The notes: a model not told the origin generated them from the letters alone. Positions 25,711 through 35,045 are shown, counted from the first letter of the stretch. The stretch is 64,000 bases of DNA from Cyanocohniella sp. LLY (GCA_022241785.1 JAKOMP010000015.1:1-64000); one strand, 5' to 3'. Translations and numbers: made by a program.

Positions 25711-26352
25711 ATGGACTTTAAAAAAATCCTGTTTTTAGTGGCTACAGGAGTTAGTTTGACAAGTCTTGGAGTTGCAGGATGCACAACACAAGAGCGGGAC
25801 TTTGAAGCAGGAACAGAACCTCCTACTTTGGCTGGACAAACTGAAACCCCTGCCACAACTCAACCTCAAGAACGCCCTGGTGATGTGCCTTATGTACCCA
25901 CACCTCAGTCAGTAGTAGATGCCATGTTAGAAGTGGCACAAGTTAATGAAAACGATGTCCTGTATGACTTGGGTAGTGGTGACGGACGCATCGTCATAAC
26001 AGCTGCTCAAAAGTTTGGTACTAGAGGCGTAGGTGTAGATATTGACCCCGAACGGATAGCAGAAGCTAACCAAAATGCTGAACAAGCCGGGGTGACTGAT
26101 CGCGTACAATTTGTCCAACAAGACTTATTTAAATCAGACTTTAGTGAAGCCACAGTAGTAACACTTTATTTACTACCCGATATCAACGTGAGACTCCGCC
26201 CTCAGCTATTGCAGCAACTCAAACCTGGAACTCGCATTGTCTCCCACGCTTTTGACATGGGTGAGTGGCAACCAGAGCAAACATTAAATGTGGATGGCCG
26301 GACAGTTTATTATTGGGTCGTACCTGAAGAAGTACCAGCCAATTTGCAATAA
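25711..26352 (+). CDS. SAM-dependent methyltransferase with a lipoprotein signal
   Basis: 213 residues. N-terminal signal with lipobox GVAGC (C24) and a Thr/Pro-rich linker, then a class I methyltransferase fold: YVPTPQSVVDAMLEVA, motif I DLGSGDG (86-92), VGVDIDPERI, VQQDLFKSDFSEATVV and LLPDINVRL. A good ribosome site (AAAGGAG, 25698-25704) supports the ATG at 25711. A SAM enzyme outside the cytoplasm is odd because SAM is not known there; either the signal is not used for export, or the fold has another role. Target unknown. Confidence 0.75.
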   Translation: MDFKKILFLVATGVSLTSLGVAGCTTQERDFEAGTEPPTLAGQTETPATTQPQERPGDVPYVPTPQSVVDAMLEVAQVNENDVLYDLGSGDGRIVITAAQKFGTRGVGVDIDPERIAEANQNAEQAGVTDRVQFVQQDLFKSDFSEATVVTLYLLPDINVRLRPQLLQQLKPGTRIVSHAFDMGEWQPEQTLNVDGRTVYYWVVPEEVPANLQ

Positions 26353-26360
26353 GTATTATA

Positions 26361-26388
26361 GGGAGTAGGGAGTAGGGAGTAGGGAGTA
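26361..26388. repeat. Heptamer array (GGGAGTA)x4
   Basis: Four perfect units just after the methyltransferase gene; same unit as the 17694-17749 array. Confidence 0.9.
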
Positions 26389-26474
26389 AGGGGGAAGATT
26401 TTCAATGAGTACCAACATCTTTGTTTTTCATCTCCCTCATCTTCCCTATCTCCCAATCGTTCTAATAAAGAATC

Positions 26475-27284
26475 ATGAAAGGATTAAAAGGAAAAAACGC
26501 TTTAATTACAGGTGCAACTTCAGGTATTGGCAAGGCGATCGCTATCAAATTGGCCCAAGAAGGTTGTAATATCGCTATTAATTACCGCAGCAGCCCTGAA
26601 CCTGGTTTAGAAACTGAAGAAATGGCTTTGAAAAAGGCCTGTGGAGATATAGATAATTGTGGTGTGAAGTCGCTGTTGGTAAAAGGCGATGTCTCCGAAG
26701 AGTCAGATGTTGTGGATATGGTCAACAGTGTAGTTGATTCATTTGGTAGTTTAGATATTTTGATTAACAATGCAGGGATTCAAACAGAATGCCCATCTCA
26801 TGAAGTAACTACCGCAGACTTCGATAAGGTGCTGAATGTTAATCTCCGGGGTGCTTTTATTTGCGCCCGTGAAACTATTAAACACCTCCTATCTCAAAAT
26901 ATTCCCGGGACAATCATTAATATCTCCAGTGTCCACGAAATTATTCCCAGACCAAGTTATCTCAGCTATTCTATTAGCAAAGGTGGGATGGAAAACCTCA
27001 CCAAAACCCTAGCATTAGAATACGCCAAGCAAAATATCCGCGTAAATGGCGTGGCCCCTGGTGCTACCGTTACACCAATAAATGATGCTTGGATCAATGA
27101 CCCAGAAAAAAAAGAGAGTGTAGAAAGTCATATTCCCATGAATCGTGCTGGTACTACCGACGAAATGGCAGCAGCTGTCGCTTTTTTAGCATCCGATGAC
27201 GCAGCCTACATCACTGGTCAAACTTTATTTGTTGATGGTGGACTGACTTTGTATGCTGATTTCCGAGAAAATTGGTCAGCTTAA
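26475..27284 (+). CDS. Short-chain dehydrogenase/reductase (glucose 1-dehydrogenase-like)
   Basis: 269 residues with the classical SDR layout: TGATSGIGK nucleotide-binding loop (12-20), DILINNAG (94-101), catalytic S151/S152, Y165 and K169 in PSYLSYSISKGG, and the C-terminal INDAWINDP and GQTLFVDGGLTLY blocks typical of the glucose 1-dehydrogenase subgroup. NAD(P)-dependent and cytosolic; substrate is not fixed by sequence. ATG at 26475 with AAAG upstream. It is 22 bp from the next gene. Confidence 0.85.
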   Translation: MKGLKGKNALITGATSGIGKAIAIKLAQEGCNIAINYRSSPEPGLETEEMALKKACGDIDNCGVKSLLVKGDVSEESDVVDMVNSVVDSFGSLDILINNAGIQTECPSHEVTTADFDKVLNVNLRGAFICARETIKHLLSQNIPGTIINISSVHEIIPRPSYLSYSISKGGMENLTKTLALEYAKQNIRVNGVAPGATVTPINDAWINDPEKKESVESHIPMNRAGTTDEMAAAVAFLASDDAAYITGQTLFVDGGLTLYADFRENWSA

Positions 27285-27306
27285 ATAGCATTTATCTGGC
27301 TAAAAT

Positions 27307-28629
27307 ATGTCAACTAGAGAGAAAGACTCAAAACGAACTCAAAGAACCAACAAAAATCGCTTATTGTATTTGGGCGGTGGCATTGTTACTTTCATCATGC
27401 TCGTTTTGGGCTTTCTCTACCTGCGAGGATTTTTCCGCCAAGAAGTGGAGCATGAGATTACTAATGTTCCCAGTGTGGACGATCCTCGATTTCCCTTATT
27501 AATAGTCGGATTAACTGATGCGATCGCTACCAATGGTGAATTAACTGGGTTTTGGGTAGGGCCAGATGATATTTATGCAGCTCGCAATCAAGCAATTCGC
27601 AATGCCAAACGCACGATTCACTTTGAAACATACTACATGACCCCCGGAAGGCGTGCCGATGATTTTGCCGCTGCTTTAATCGAACGTGCCCAAGCCGGAG
27701 TTAAAGTACAACTTTTGGTAGATGACTATGGTACAAGTTCTATTACTAATGAATATTGGCAAAGATTACGACAATCCGGTGCAGAAGTTAAATTCTTTCG
27801 TGAATTTGATTGGCGATCGCCCCTAGACTACAATTCTCGTACCCACCGCAAATTATTATTGCTAGATGGACAACAAGCAATGTTAGGTGGTGCAGGAGTT
27901 TCTGATAAATGGGATGGTGATCCGGATATAGGTGATCGCGCTCCTTGGTTAGAACTGGAAGTGAGTTATACAGGAGAAATTACCAGTATTCTGGAAGGCC
28001 TATTTATGCGGAATTGGGCTTATGTGGGCGGAACAGTGGATCTGGGACAAGACCTAATTCAGTCACTGTCAGAATCAGGAACACCACTATATATTACAGA
28101 TAGTACTTCCAAGCTAAATGAATCAACAATTAGGATGCTATTTCAAGTTAGCTTTCTTGCAGCTAGAGAACGAATTTGGATTAGTAGCCCTTATTTTGTA
28201 CCTGATGTTAATACACGTAATGTACTGATTCAAGCCAAACAAAATGGTATTGACGTGCGTGTTTTGACGATGGGAGAAAAAAATGATAAGCCACTGGTGC
28301 ATTTGGCATCCCGCGAATTATATGGCGAACTTCTACAAGCAGGAGTGCAAATTTGCGAGTATCAACCAAGTATGAGTCATGCCAAAATAGCCTTAATTGA
28401 TAATCAGTGGGTGAGTACGGGTAGCGCGAATTTTGATCCACGTAGTTATATGCACAATGACGAATTAAATGTTTCGACCAACAAGCCAGAACTCATCACA
28501 AAAATTGACAATTTCTTTGTAGATGCACTAGCCAAGAGTAATTGTATTACACATTCACAATGGGAAAATCGGCCTGTGACAGAACAAATTCGTGGTCGTT
28601 TTGGGTTACTGTTTAAACCTTTACTATAA
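27307..28629 (+). CDS. Phospholipase D-like / cardiolipin synthase-like protein
   Basis: 440 residues: an N-terminal TM helix (about 19-40), then two PLD units. HKD motifs are complete: H180-x-K182-x4-D187 (THRKLLLLDG) and H358-x-K360-x4-D365 (SHAKIALIDN), each followed by Gly/Ser (GGAGVSD; GSANFDPRS). HFETYYMTPGRRADDF fits the cardiolipin synthase branch. It should be a membrane-anchored transphosphatidylase making cardiolipin or related lipid; a hydrolase role is possible. It follows the SDR gene closely and may be co-transcribed. Confidence 0.85.
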   Translation: MSTREKDSKRTQRTNKNRLLYLGGGIVTFIMLVLGFLYLRGFFRQEVEHEITNVPSVDDPRFPLLIVGLTDAIATNGELTGFWVGPDDIYAARNQAIRNAKRTIHFETYYMTPGRRADDFAAALIERAQAGVKVQLLVDDYGTSSITNEYWQRLRQSGAEVKFFREFDWRSPLDYNSRTHRKLLLLDGQQAMLGGAGVSDKWDGDPDIGDRAPWLELEVSYTGEITSILEGLFMRNWAYVGGTVDLGQDLIQSLSESGTPLYITDSTSKLNESTIRMLFQVSFLAARERIWISSPYFVPDVNTRNVLIQAKQNGIDVRVLTMGEKNDKPLVHLASRELYGELLQAGVQICEYQPSMSHAKIALIDNQWVSTGSANFDPRSYMHNDELNVSTNKPELITKIDNFFVDALAKSNCITHSQWENRPVTEQIRGRFGLLFKPLL

Positions 28630-28947
28630 CTAAACCTCTGCAAGGTGGTAATAAGGAAGGGGAAATTAATCCCAAAATTGGTATAGATCCAGGACTTACG
28701 TAACCAACTACGTATTTCCGTCATTGCGACCGTAGGGAAGCAATCTCAAAGCATTGATTTTCGTGGCGAGTGGTAAGTCCTAAGATCAACTAAACATGCC
28801 ACCAAATATATTTATAAAATAATATTTTTCCTCTCCTAGAAAGATGCGCTTACAAGACGCACAATGCGAGATTGATTTTTATTCCCTACTCCCTACTCCC
28901 CACTCCTCACTCCCTTCCTAAAATGTTGAATTTTGAATACTTAAACC
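28630..28947. other. Gap holding a MITE-like repeat and CTCCCTA units
   Basis: Contains the 91-bp element at 28691-28781 and a run of CCCTACT-type heptamers at about 28880-28915. The rest is AT-rich; a promoter for the invertase gene is expected near the right end but none is distinctive. Confidence 0.5.
28691..28781. repeat. 91-bp MITE-like element, 9-bp perfect terminal inverted repeats
   Basis: AGGACTTAC (28691-28699) and GTAAGTCCT (28773-28781) are perfect inverted ends. The interior GTCATTGCGACC (28720-28731) with AGGGAAGCAATC recurs at 50813-50840. A lone AGGACTTACG end is at 18774-18783. No coding capacity. Confidence 0.7.
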
Positions 28948-30351
28948 ATGACACGTACAATTGATAAATATCATCAACTAGATCCAGAAGCCTGGAAACT
29001 ACTAGAAGAATCCATATTTTATTACCAAGGAAAACCCGTTGGCACTGTAGCAGCCCATGATCCAGAATTAGACGCACTCAACTATGACCAATGTTTCTTC
29101 CGAGATTTTGTGTCTTCAGCTTTGGTGTTTCTCATGGAGGGAAAACCAGAAATTGTCCGCAATTTCTTAGTGGAAACCCTAAAAATGCAAAGCCATGAAA
29201 AATACATGGACTGCTTTGAACCAGGGGAAGGATTAATGCCTGCCAGTTTTAAAGTAGTGCATCATGGTGATGAAGAAGTTTTAGTTGCTGATTTTGGGGA
29301 ACATGCGATCGCTCGTGTCCCGCCCATTGATTCTTGTATGTGGTGGCTAATTCTGCTACGGGCTTACGAAAAAGCTACAGGTGATGTAGAACTGGCTCGT
29401 CAACCAGACTTTCAAGCCGGAATTAAGTTAATTTTGGATCTTTGTTTGGTGCATCGGTTTTCCATGTACCCCACCATGTTGGTTCCCGATGGCGCATTTA
29501 TGATAGATAGGCGCATGGGAGTCTACGAACATCCACTAGAGATTCAAGTATTATTTTATGCCTCCATGATTGCCGCTAGAGAATTTTTAGTTCCAGAAGG
29601 CGATGGCGAAGAATACATCAGTAAAGTGAATGGCCGCTTAGGTGCTTTGAAGTATCACGTCCGTAACTATTACTGGATAGACCTCCAGCGATTAAGCGAA
29701 ATTTATCGCTATAAAGGTGAAGAATTTGGCAAAGAAGTCGCCAACAAATTCAATATTTACGCAGAAGCTATTCCCCATTGGTTAACTGAATGGTTACCCG
29801 AAGATGGCGGATATTTAGCAGGTAATTTGGGCCCAGGACGCATGGACTTTCGGTTTTTTGCTCTGGGAAATCTCATGGCTATTTTGTCTTCGTTAGCCAG
29901 CGAAGCAGAATCTCAAAGCATCATGAATTTATTTGCTCATCGCTGGGAAGATTTAATCGGTCAAATGCCAGTGAAAATCTGCTATCCCGCCTTAGAAGGT
30001 GAAGAGTGGCGCATGATTACCGGATGTGACCCGAAAAATAGGGCTTGGTCATATCACAATGGCGGTAACTGGCCCGTCTTGCTGTGGTTATTTGCCGCCG
30101 CCGCCGAAAAAACAGGTCGAGTAGAACTAGCTCAACAAGCGATCGCCGTGGCTAAACAGCGGTTAATTCAGGACAAATATCCCGAATATTACGATGGTAA
30201 AAATGGCCGTCTCATTGGCAAAGAAGCACGGCTTTATCAAACTTGGAGTATTGCGGGATTGATAGCAGCAAAACAGTTTATTGATAACCCTGAGCATTTA
30301 AAACTGATCACTTTTGATGAAATTAGTGATAGTCCAGGTTGTCGTCTGTAG
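28948..30351 (+). CDS. invA: Alkaline/neutral invertase (GH100), InvA-like
   Basis: 467 residues, one shorter than Anabaena InvA. It hydrolyses sucrose to glucose and fructose in the cytosol. The (alpha/alpha)6 GH100 signatures are all present: [40 protein letters not shown], then the catalytic acid region with D187 in [17 protein letters not shown] and the nucleophile region with E413 in KYPEYYDG. Both match the known Anabaena catalytic pair after an offset of one. In heterocystous strains sucrose is the vegetative-cell-to-heterocyst carbon carrier, so this enzyme fits diazotrophic growth. The InvA rather than InvB assignment rests on length. Confidence 0.9.
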   Translation: MTRTIDKYHQLDPEAWKLLEESIFYYQGKPVGTVAAHDPELDALNYDQCFFRDFVSSALVFLMEGKPEIVRNFLVETLKMQSHEKYMDCFEPGEGLMPASFKVVHHGDEEVLVADFGEHAIARVPPIDSCMWWLILLRAYEKATGDVELARQPDFQAGIKLILDLCLVHRFSMYPTMLVPDGAFMIDRRMGVYEHPLEIQVLFYASMIAAREFLVPEGDGEEYISKVNGRLGALKYHVRNYYWIDLQRLSEIYRYKGEEFGKEVANKFNIYAEAIPHWLTEWLPEDGGYLAGNLGPGRMDFRFFALGNLMAILSSLASEAESQSIMNLFAHRWEDLIGQMPVKICYPALEGEEWRMITGCDPKNRAWSYHNGGNWPVLLWLFAAAAEKTGRVELAQQAIAVAKQRLIQDKYPEYYDGKNGRLIGKEARLYQTWSIAGLIAAKQFIDNPEHLKLITFDEISDSPGCRL

Positions 30352-30481
30352 ATTGTCGGCTGATTCAATTCTTAAACCGGAAGTATTGTGCATTTAACCT
30401 GGTCTTCATCATCGTACTGTAAGCATTAAATAACTGTCAGTATCCAGCTGAACCACCAGGATATCAAACGGAGTTAGACCA

Positions 30482-32398
30482 ATGCACAGTCCACAAAAGA
30501 CTCAGCTTACCCAAGTTGCCATCGCCTTCACACTTGCGGCGGGATTAATTGCGGCGATCGCCTCGCCATCCACGGCGGGGACTTTTCGCGTTAATCCCTA
30601 CCTACAGCAACCATCCACAGATGGCATGTATTTTACTTGGTTCACGGAACAAGATACGGCTGGTACCCTGACAATAACTGGGCCTAGTCTGAACAATCCC
30701 CTGACATTTACCAGTGTCCCTAATTTGCAGCCAGAACTTGCCTACACCACTGCTGAGAAAAACCAAAATATTCCTGGACTCACCCCAGGCTCTTGGTTAC
30801 TGAGTGACAACAACTATAAACATGCTGTGGATGTGCGGGGACTACAGGCGGGAACAACTTATGAATATACAGTCACCCAAGGGTCGAGTATATTTAATTC
30901 CAACTTTAAAACTGCTCCCAGCAAAGACGACTGGACTAGCATCCGTTTTATGGCCATGGCCGACAGCGAAACCGAACCACTAGGACGCTCTACCTACCGT
31001 GAATGGCAACCGGGCGCTTTAGCAGCTAACTCGGCCATGCGCCCAGATTTAAATGATAGTCAATGGGCTAACACCTTCGGCACAGCAGGTACTGGTGGGT
31101 TACAAACCCTACGTTATGCGTTGACAGAAACCGAAGGTTACAAACGCAACTTAGAAATAGTCAACAGCCGCCAACCAGACTTTTTAGTTATGCCCGGCGA
31201 TTTAGTCCAAGGCGGTGGCTATCAACCTGGTTGGGATGAATTTTTCCGCCACAATGCCGGCGAATTTGACAGTGGACTTTCTAGTTATCCAATAATTCCC
31301 GCCCTGGGTAATTGGGAAAATTTCGGCGCACTCAATGGCGGTTATGGTACCGACGCTGATGGGCGTTTTGGCCCGAAGTTTGGCCGTGATAAGTATCATG
31401 TATACTTTGATGCCCCCGACAACGGGACACCAGAACATCAAGACAACTACTATCGCATCGACTATGGCCCCATCACCATCATCACCTTAGACAGTTCTAA
31501 CGGTGAACCAGATGATCGCCGGAGTAACTATGGCGGTGAAGAACAACCACCTAAAATCAGCGGGCGCGATTACACGGGCCCTGGTACCGATACCCAAGAA
31601 AACTACACCCGCGAACAGTATGAGGCGGCTGGTGGCACTGATCTGGCAGACTTCAACCCTGGTAGTCCCCAGTGGAATTGGGCAGAAGCACAGTTAGAAG
31701 ATGCCCGGAACCAAGGTCAAATGATCTTCGTGCAGTTCCATCATGCACCTTATAGCAGTGGTGAACATGGACAACCAATGAACCATGAATTATCCACAGG
31801 TCAAGGTGGTACACCCATGCGCCAATATCACAGTATGTTCGAGCAATACGGAGTTTTAGCTGTATTATCTGGGCATAGCGAAATGTTTGAGCGTAGCTTT
31901 GTGGATGAAAACGGCGACGGCATCGGTGTACATTACTATGATGTCGGTGTAGCTGGTGACGGCTTACGTGGAGAAAAACGCGATGGTTCCAGCTTGAGTG
32001 ACCCCCTACTGAAATACAACAGTTTCAGCAAATGGACTGCTGACCAAAACGCAGGTGAATTTTGGCAAGAAATGGCAGGTGCTTTGCAATTAGTCGATGG
32101 CGGCAAACACTATGGTCATCTAGAAGTAAATGTGGAACGAGTTGGTGAAGGGGAAAGCGGTTACGCCAAGATTACACTGTTGCCAGTATATAGCTTTCCT
32201 CTCCTCGATTCAAACTATAATCTGGTACGTACCGAGCGCCGTGTTTATGGTGATGAGATTACCCTACTAGCTGGTGTCGATGGGCAAATCGTCAAACCAG
32301 TTCCAGAACACAGATCTATTCTTGGGTTGTTGGCATTGGGATTTTGTACAGCCGCAATCAAATTTCCTAAAAGCCGTAAAACAAAGCCTGTTGTTTAA
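30482..32398 (+). CDS. Exported calcineurin-like metallophosphatase with PEP-CTERM-like tail
   Basis: 638 residues: signal peptide (about 11-32, cut near STAG), a beta-sandwich (about 36-145) like the N-domain of purple acid phosphatases, then the metallophosphatase domain with ADSE (D161), MPGDLVQGG (D240), ALGNWEN (N277), QFHHAP (H420/H421) and SGHSEMF (H465). Two positions differ from the textbook motifs: DSE instead of DxH and GNWE instead of GNHE, so the catalytic His is a Trp. The C-terminus has VPEHRSILGLLALGF then KFPKSRK, a PEP-CTERM-like sorting signal with VPEH for VPEP. Probably a secreted phosphoesterase; activity is uncertain. Confidence 0.8.
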   Translation: MHSPQKTQLTQVAIAFTLAAGLIAAIASPSTAGTFRVNPYLQQPSTDGMYFTWFTEQDTAGTLTITGPSLNNPLTFTSVPNLQPELAYTTAEKNQNIPGLTPGSWLLSDNNYKHAVDVRGLQAGTTYEYTVTQGSSIFNSNFKTAPSKDDWTSIRFMAMADSETEPLGRSTYREWQPGALAANSAMRPDLNDSQWANTFGTAGTGGLQTLRYALTETEGYKRNLEIVNSRQPDFLVMPGDLVQGGGYQPGWDEFFRHNAGEFDSGLSSYPIIPALGNWENFGALNGGYGTDADGRFGPKFGRDKYHVYFDAPDNGTPEHQDNYYRIDYGPITIITLDSSNGEPDDRRSNYGGEEQPPKISGRDYTGPGTDTQENYTREQYEAAGGTDLADFNPGSPQWNWAEAQLEDARNQGQMIFVQFHHAPYSSGEHGQPMNHELSTGQGGTPMRQYHSMFEQYGVLAVLSGHSEMFERSFVDENGDGIGVHYYDVGVAGDGLRGEKRDGSSLSDPLLKYNSFSKWTADQNAGEFWQEMAGALQLVDGGKHYGHLEVNVERVGEGESGYAKITLLPVYSFPLLDSNYNLVRTERRVYGDEITLLAGVDGQIVKPVPEHRSILGLLALGFCTAAIKFPKSRKTKPVV

Positions 32399-32401
32399 AC
32401 G

Positions 32402-32451
32402 TAGGCGGGTTTGCTCTGTATAGCCGTTACTTCCAGTCGCCTGGTACAAGA
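32402..32451. repeat. Partial copy of the AGTCGCCTGG repeat
   Basis: TTCCAGTCGCCTGGTACAAG and the preceding TAGCCGTTAC match the right end of the element at 39330-39524. It directly follows the phosphatase stop. Confidence 0.65.
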
Positions 32452-32459
32452 CGTCAGTT

Positions 32460-32506
32460 AATGCCACTGTGTTTTGAGGAATTTTCCCTACTACCGCAGT
32501 GGCATT
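32460..32506 (+). terminator. Stem-loop after the metallophosphatase gene
   Basis: AATGCCACTG (32460-32469) pairs perfectly with CAGTGGCATT (32497-32506), a 10-bp stem with a 27-nt loop, followed by CGCTTTTA. The long loop and short T run make it a weak intrinsic terminator. Confidence 0.4.
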
Positions 32507-32707
32507 CGCTTTTATGGCCATACAAACTTATACAATTTTTGCCAACACTGAATATCACAGAGAAATTACAGAACCCAGATTTCTAAAGGAATTTACCCTC
32601 AAAAGTCGTAAATTTCATATCCAAAATTATCTGAGCTTATTGAAAAAATATCCAAATAAAGACTATTATTCTCAATAAGCACTTATAGTTAAAGACTAAT
32701 TGCGACT

Positions 32708-33223
32708 ATGTATACCACGACTTCATTAAAAGCAGAACTAAATGCCAAAGGATGGAGACTAACTCCACAGAGGGAAATAATTTTGCAAGTGTTTCAGAAT
32801 CTCTCGCGGGGTAAACATTTGAGTGCGGAAGATGTCTTCGACTTGCTAAATAAGCGTGGCGAGAATATTAGTTTATCTACCATTTATCGCACTCTCAAGT
32901 TAATGACACGTATGGGTATTCTCAGAGAGTTAGAGTTAGCAGAAATACATAAGCACTACGAATTAAATACTGCTTCTCCTCACCACCACCATCATATGGT
33001 TTGCGCCCAATGTAATATGACCATTGAATTTGAGAACAATTCCATCCTCAAGCAAGCATCAAAACAGGTAGAAAAATCGGGATTGGAATTAATCGACTGT
33101 CAATTAACAATTTATACTATCTGTCCGGAGGCAGTACGCCGGGGATGGCCGGCAATTATGCCTAGTGATTGGCAATGTTCTGGAGCAATTCGGGCAAATC
33201 AATCCTCAGATATAGATGAATGA
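32708..33223 (+). CDS. Fur-family transcriptional repressor
   Basis: 171 residues: winged-helix DNA-binding domain (about 1-85, with GWRLTPQREIILQVFQ and SLSTIYRTLKLM), a HHHHH metal-binding stretch (about 92-96), one CxxC (C99, C102) and C131/C139. The second CxxC of typical Fur is reduced to ICPEA, so the structural zinc site may be incomplete. The tail (RRGWPAIMPSDWQCSG) is longer than in Fur proper. It could be an iron (FurA-like) or peroxide (PerR/FurC-like) sensor; I cannot decide. It could act on the iron locus at the right end of the window. Confidence 0.85.
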   Translation: MYTTTSLKAELNAKGWRLTPQREIILQVFQNLSRGKHLSAEDVFDLLNKRGENISLSTIYRTLKLMTRMGILRELELAEIHKHYELNTASPHHHHHMVCAQCNMTIEFENNSILKQASKQVEKSGLELIDCQLTIYTICPEAVRRGWPAIMPSDWQCSGAIRANQSSDIDE

Positions 33224-33249
33224 GGACTAGGAACTGCTATTGCCAGAAG

Positions 33250-34077
33250 CTACCCTTTAACACCACTACCAGTTTCTGTGGGTACAATGTAGCGCTGTAA
33301 AAATAAAAATAATAACAGTACTGGGGCAATAGAAATTATTGAACCAGCCGCTACTAAACGCCAATCTAGAGAAAATGTACCTGCTAATTTTGCTACTCCC
33401 AAAGGTAGGGTATATAAGCTTTCATCTTGGATGACAATTAAAGGCCAAAGAAAGTCACTCCAAGCACCAATGAAGACGAAAATAGCTAAGGTTACCAATG
33501 CCGGGTGAATAGCTGGTATCATCACAAACCACCATAAGCCCAACTCAGAACTGCCATCCATCCGGGCGGCTTCTTCTAATTCTTTGGGTACACCCATAAA
33601 AGCTTGCCGCAGTAAAAAAATGCCAAAAGCAGAGGCTAAACTGGGAAAAATGATACCAAGATAAGTGTTTCGCAACCCTAGCTGGACTGTCAAAATATAC
33701 AAAGGAATCATCACGATTTGAAACGGAATCATAATCGTGGCGACGATGGCCATAAAAATTGAGTTTCGTCCGACAAATGACAATCGGGCTAAGGGGTAAG
33801 CCGCTAAAGCACAGAAGAATAAATTTAAGCCTACTGTCAATATTGCGACTAAGGTACTGTTATACAAGTACTGGGCAAAAGGTAGAGATTGCCAAACCCG
33901 CACAAAGTTATTCAGTGTTGGTTCACTAGGTAATAACTGCGGTGGTGACTGTAAAATATTTTCTGTGGGTGATTTTAAAGCTGTACTGATGAGCCACAGC
34001 AAAGGAAACAAGGTCAACAAGGCGATCGCAGCTAATAAAGCGTAGATGAAGATAGTTTTTAGCCGGGAATTTCGCAT
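33250..34077 (-). CDS. Carbohydrate ABC transporter permease (MalG/UgpE family), orphan
   Basis: 275 residues, six TM helices, with the EAA loop EELEEAARMDGSSELGLWWF that docks the ATPase, and the N-terminal LFPLLWLISTALKSPTEN typical of MalG-type subunits. It should form the membrane channel of a sugar or glycerol-phosphate importer. Neither the partner permease, the binding protein nor the ATPase is nearby, so the rest of the system must be encoded elsewhere. Ends 27 bp from the convergent Fur gene. Confidence 0.85.
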   Translation of the reverse strand: MRNSRLKTIFIYALLAAIALLTLFPLLWLISTALKSPTENILQSPPQLLPSEPTLNNFVRVWQSLPFAQYLYNSTLVAILTVGLNLFFCALAAYPLARLSFVGRNSIFMAIVATIMIPFQIVMIPLYILTVQLGLRNTYLGIIFPSLASAFGIFLLRQAFMGVPKELEEAARMDGSSELGLWWFVMIPAIHPALVTLAIFVFIGAWSDFLWPLIVIQDESLYTLPLGVAKLAGTFSLDWRLVAAGSIISIAPVLLLFLFLQRYIVPTETGSGVKG

Positions 34078-34149
34078 TTTCGTTAAATATTTTTCTGCGC
34101 TAGGACTGGTAAGGTAATGATAAACCCTGTAGCTGCAACCGGTGTGGAG

Positions 34150-34368
34150 TTAACGGCAATTTTTTAAATGCCGGGGTTGACTGACCTTAAAATTAGACAA
34201 GCAACCTTCCAGATAAGGACAGTCTTCACACTTCATTTCTTTCCCTGGATTGGCACAGCCACAGGGAGGATTTATGAAACATTCAGCAGGTTCACGGGGA
34301 GTAGAATACTTTTTAAGTATTAAATTTAAAGCTGCTTCTTGTAGACAAAAAATGATATCTTTAACCAT
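34150..34368 (-). CDS. Small Cys-rich protein
   Basis: 72 residues with eight Cys: C8, C30, C36, C38, C47, C50, C56 and C71. The core CGCANPGKEMKCEDCPYLEG suggests a zinc or Fe-S binding knot. The N-terminal helix (VKDIIFCLQEAALNLILKK) is amphipathic. No family recognised; the dense Cys pattern argues against a random frame. ATG at 34368; AT-rich flanks. Confidence 0.5.
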   Translation of the reverse strand: MVKDIIFCLQEAALNLILKKYSTPREPAECFINPPCGCANPGKEMKCEDCPYLEGCLSNFKVSQPRHLKNCR

Positions 34369-34494
34369 AAAAATATTTAAAATAAATTTGTTATCAAATG
34401 GTTAATAATTAGCTGATATATATAAAAAATCAGAAATTAAAAATCAATATAAATTACCTAAAAATCTCTATCTTTTTAATATATATGGTAAAGT

Positions 34495-34695
34495 TTAAAC
34501 GACAGACCACCGATTCCAGGCTGAAATTTTATCTTCTACTATAAATTCTCTTTTCTCAGAGTTGGCACTTTCAGCTACTAAAACTTTCAAAGTTACAATC
34601 TGTATATTGTTAATAACTTTATGTCCGTAACCAATAACTTTCCCTAAATGCCCTGTTTGTTGATTTAGTACGTAGTCACCAATGGTGAATATCAT
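34495..34695 (-). CDS. Small conserved hypothetical protein (SH3-like)
   Basis: 66 residues: MIFTIGDYVLNQQTGHLGKV, VIGYGHKV, VTLKVLVAES and KISAWNRW. The short strand pattern with GDYVLN..G..GKVIGYG resembles small SH3-like barrel proteins common in Nostocales. Function unknown. ATG at 34695. Confidence 0.6.
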   Translation of the reverse strand: MIFTIGDYVLNQQTGHLGKVIGYGHKVINNIQIVTLKVLVAESANSEKREFIVEDKISAWNRWSVV

Positions 34696-34878
34696 GGCAT
34701 TATTAAAACAAATTAGTAAATATATACATAATTATTTGTACGTTTTCATTCTCTATAAGCTAGTCAAGAAAAACCTCACACTTGGACTATGTTTTCTTTC
34801 TATCTTAAGTAATATTTTTTTTACAAGACTTTATTCCTTTCGATATATAGGATGACTATTTGATTTTTGAACCAACAT

Positions 34879-35045
34879 GTAGTGGACTGACACGCCTAAA
34901 TTAGTGAAAAAAATTGTAGATTGGGTTAAGGCTTTGCGTTCGCGTAGCGTGCCGTAGGCAAACCAAACGCTGCCAATAATGTTGGGTTTCCTACGTCAAG
35001 CCGACCTACATCTAATACACTATGTTAGCTGTGTCAGTCCACTAC
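34879..35045. mobile_element. 167-bp MITE-like element, 15-bp perfect TIRs
   Basis: GTAGTGGACTGACAC (34879-34893) and GTGTCAGTCCACTAC (35031-35045) are perfect inverted ends. The interior holds a palindromic-repeat fragment (GCGTTCGCGTAGCGTGCCG, about 34937-34955) and a TGTTGGGTT..CCGACCTAC half of the 10981-11056 repeat. No coding capacity, so it would need a transposase in trans. Confidence 0.75.
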
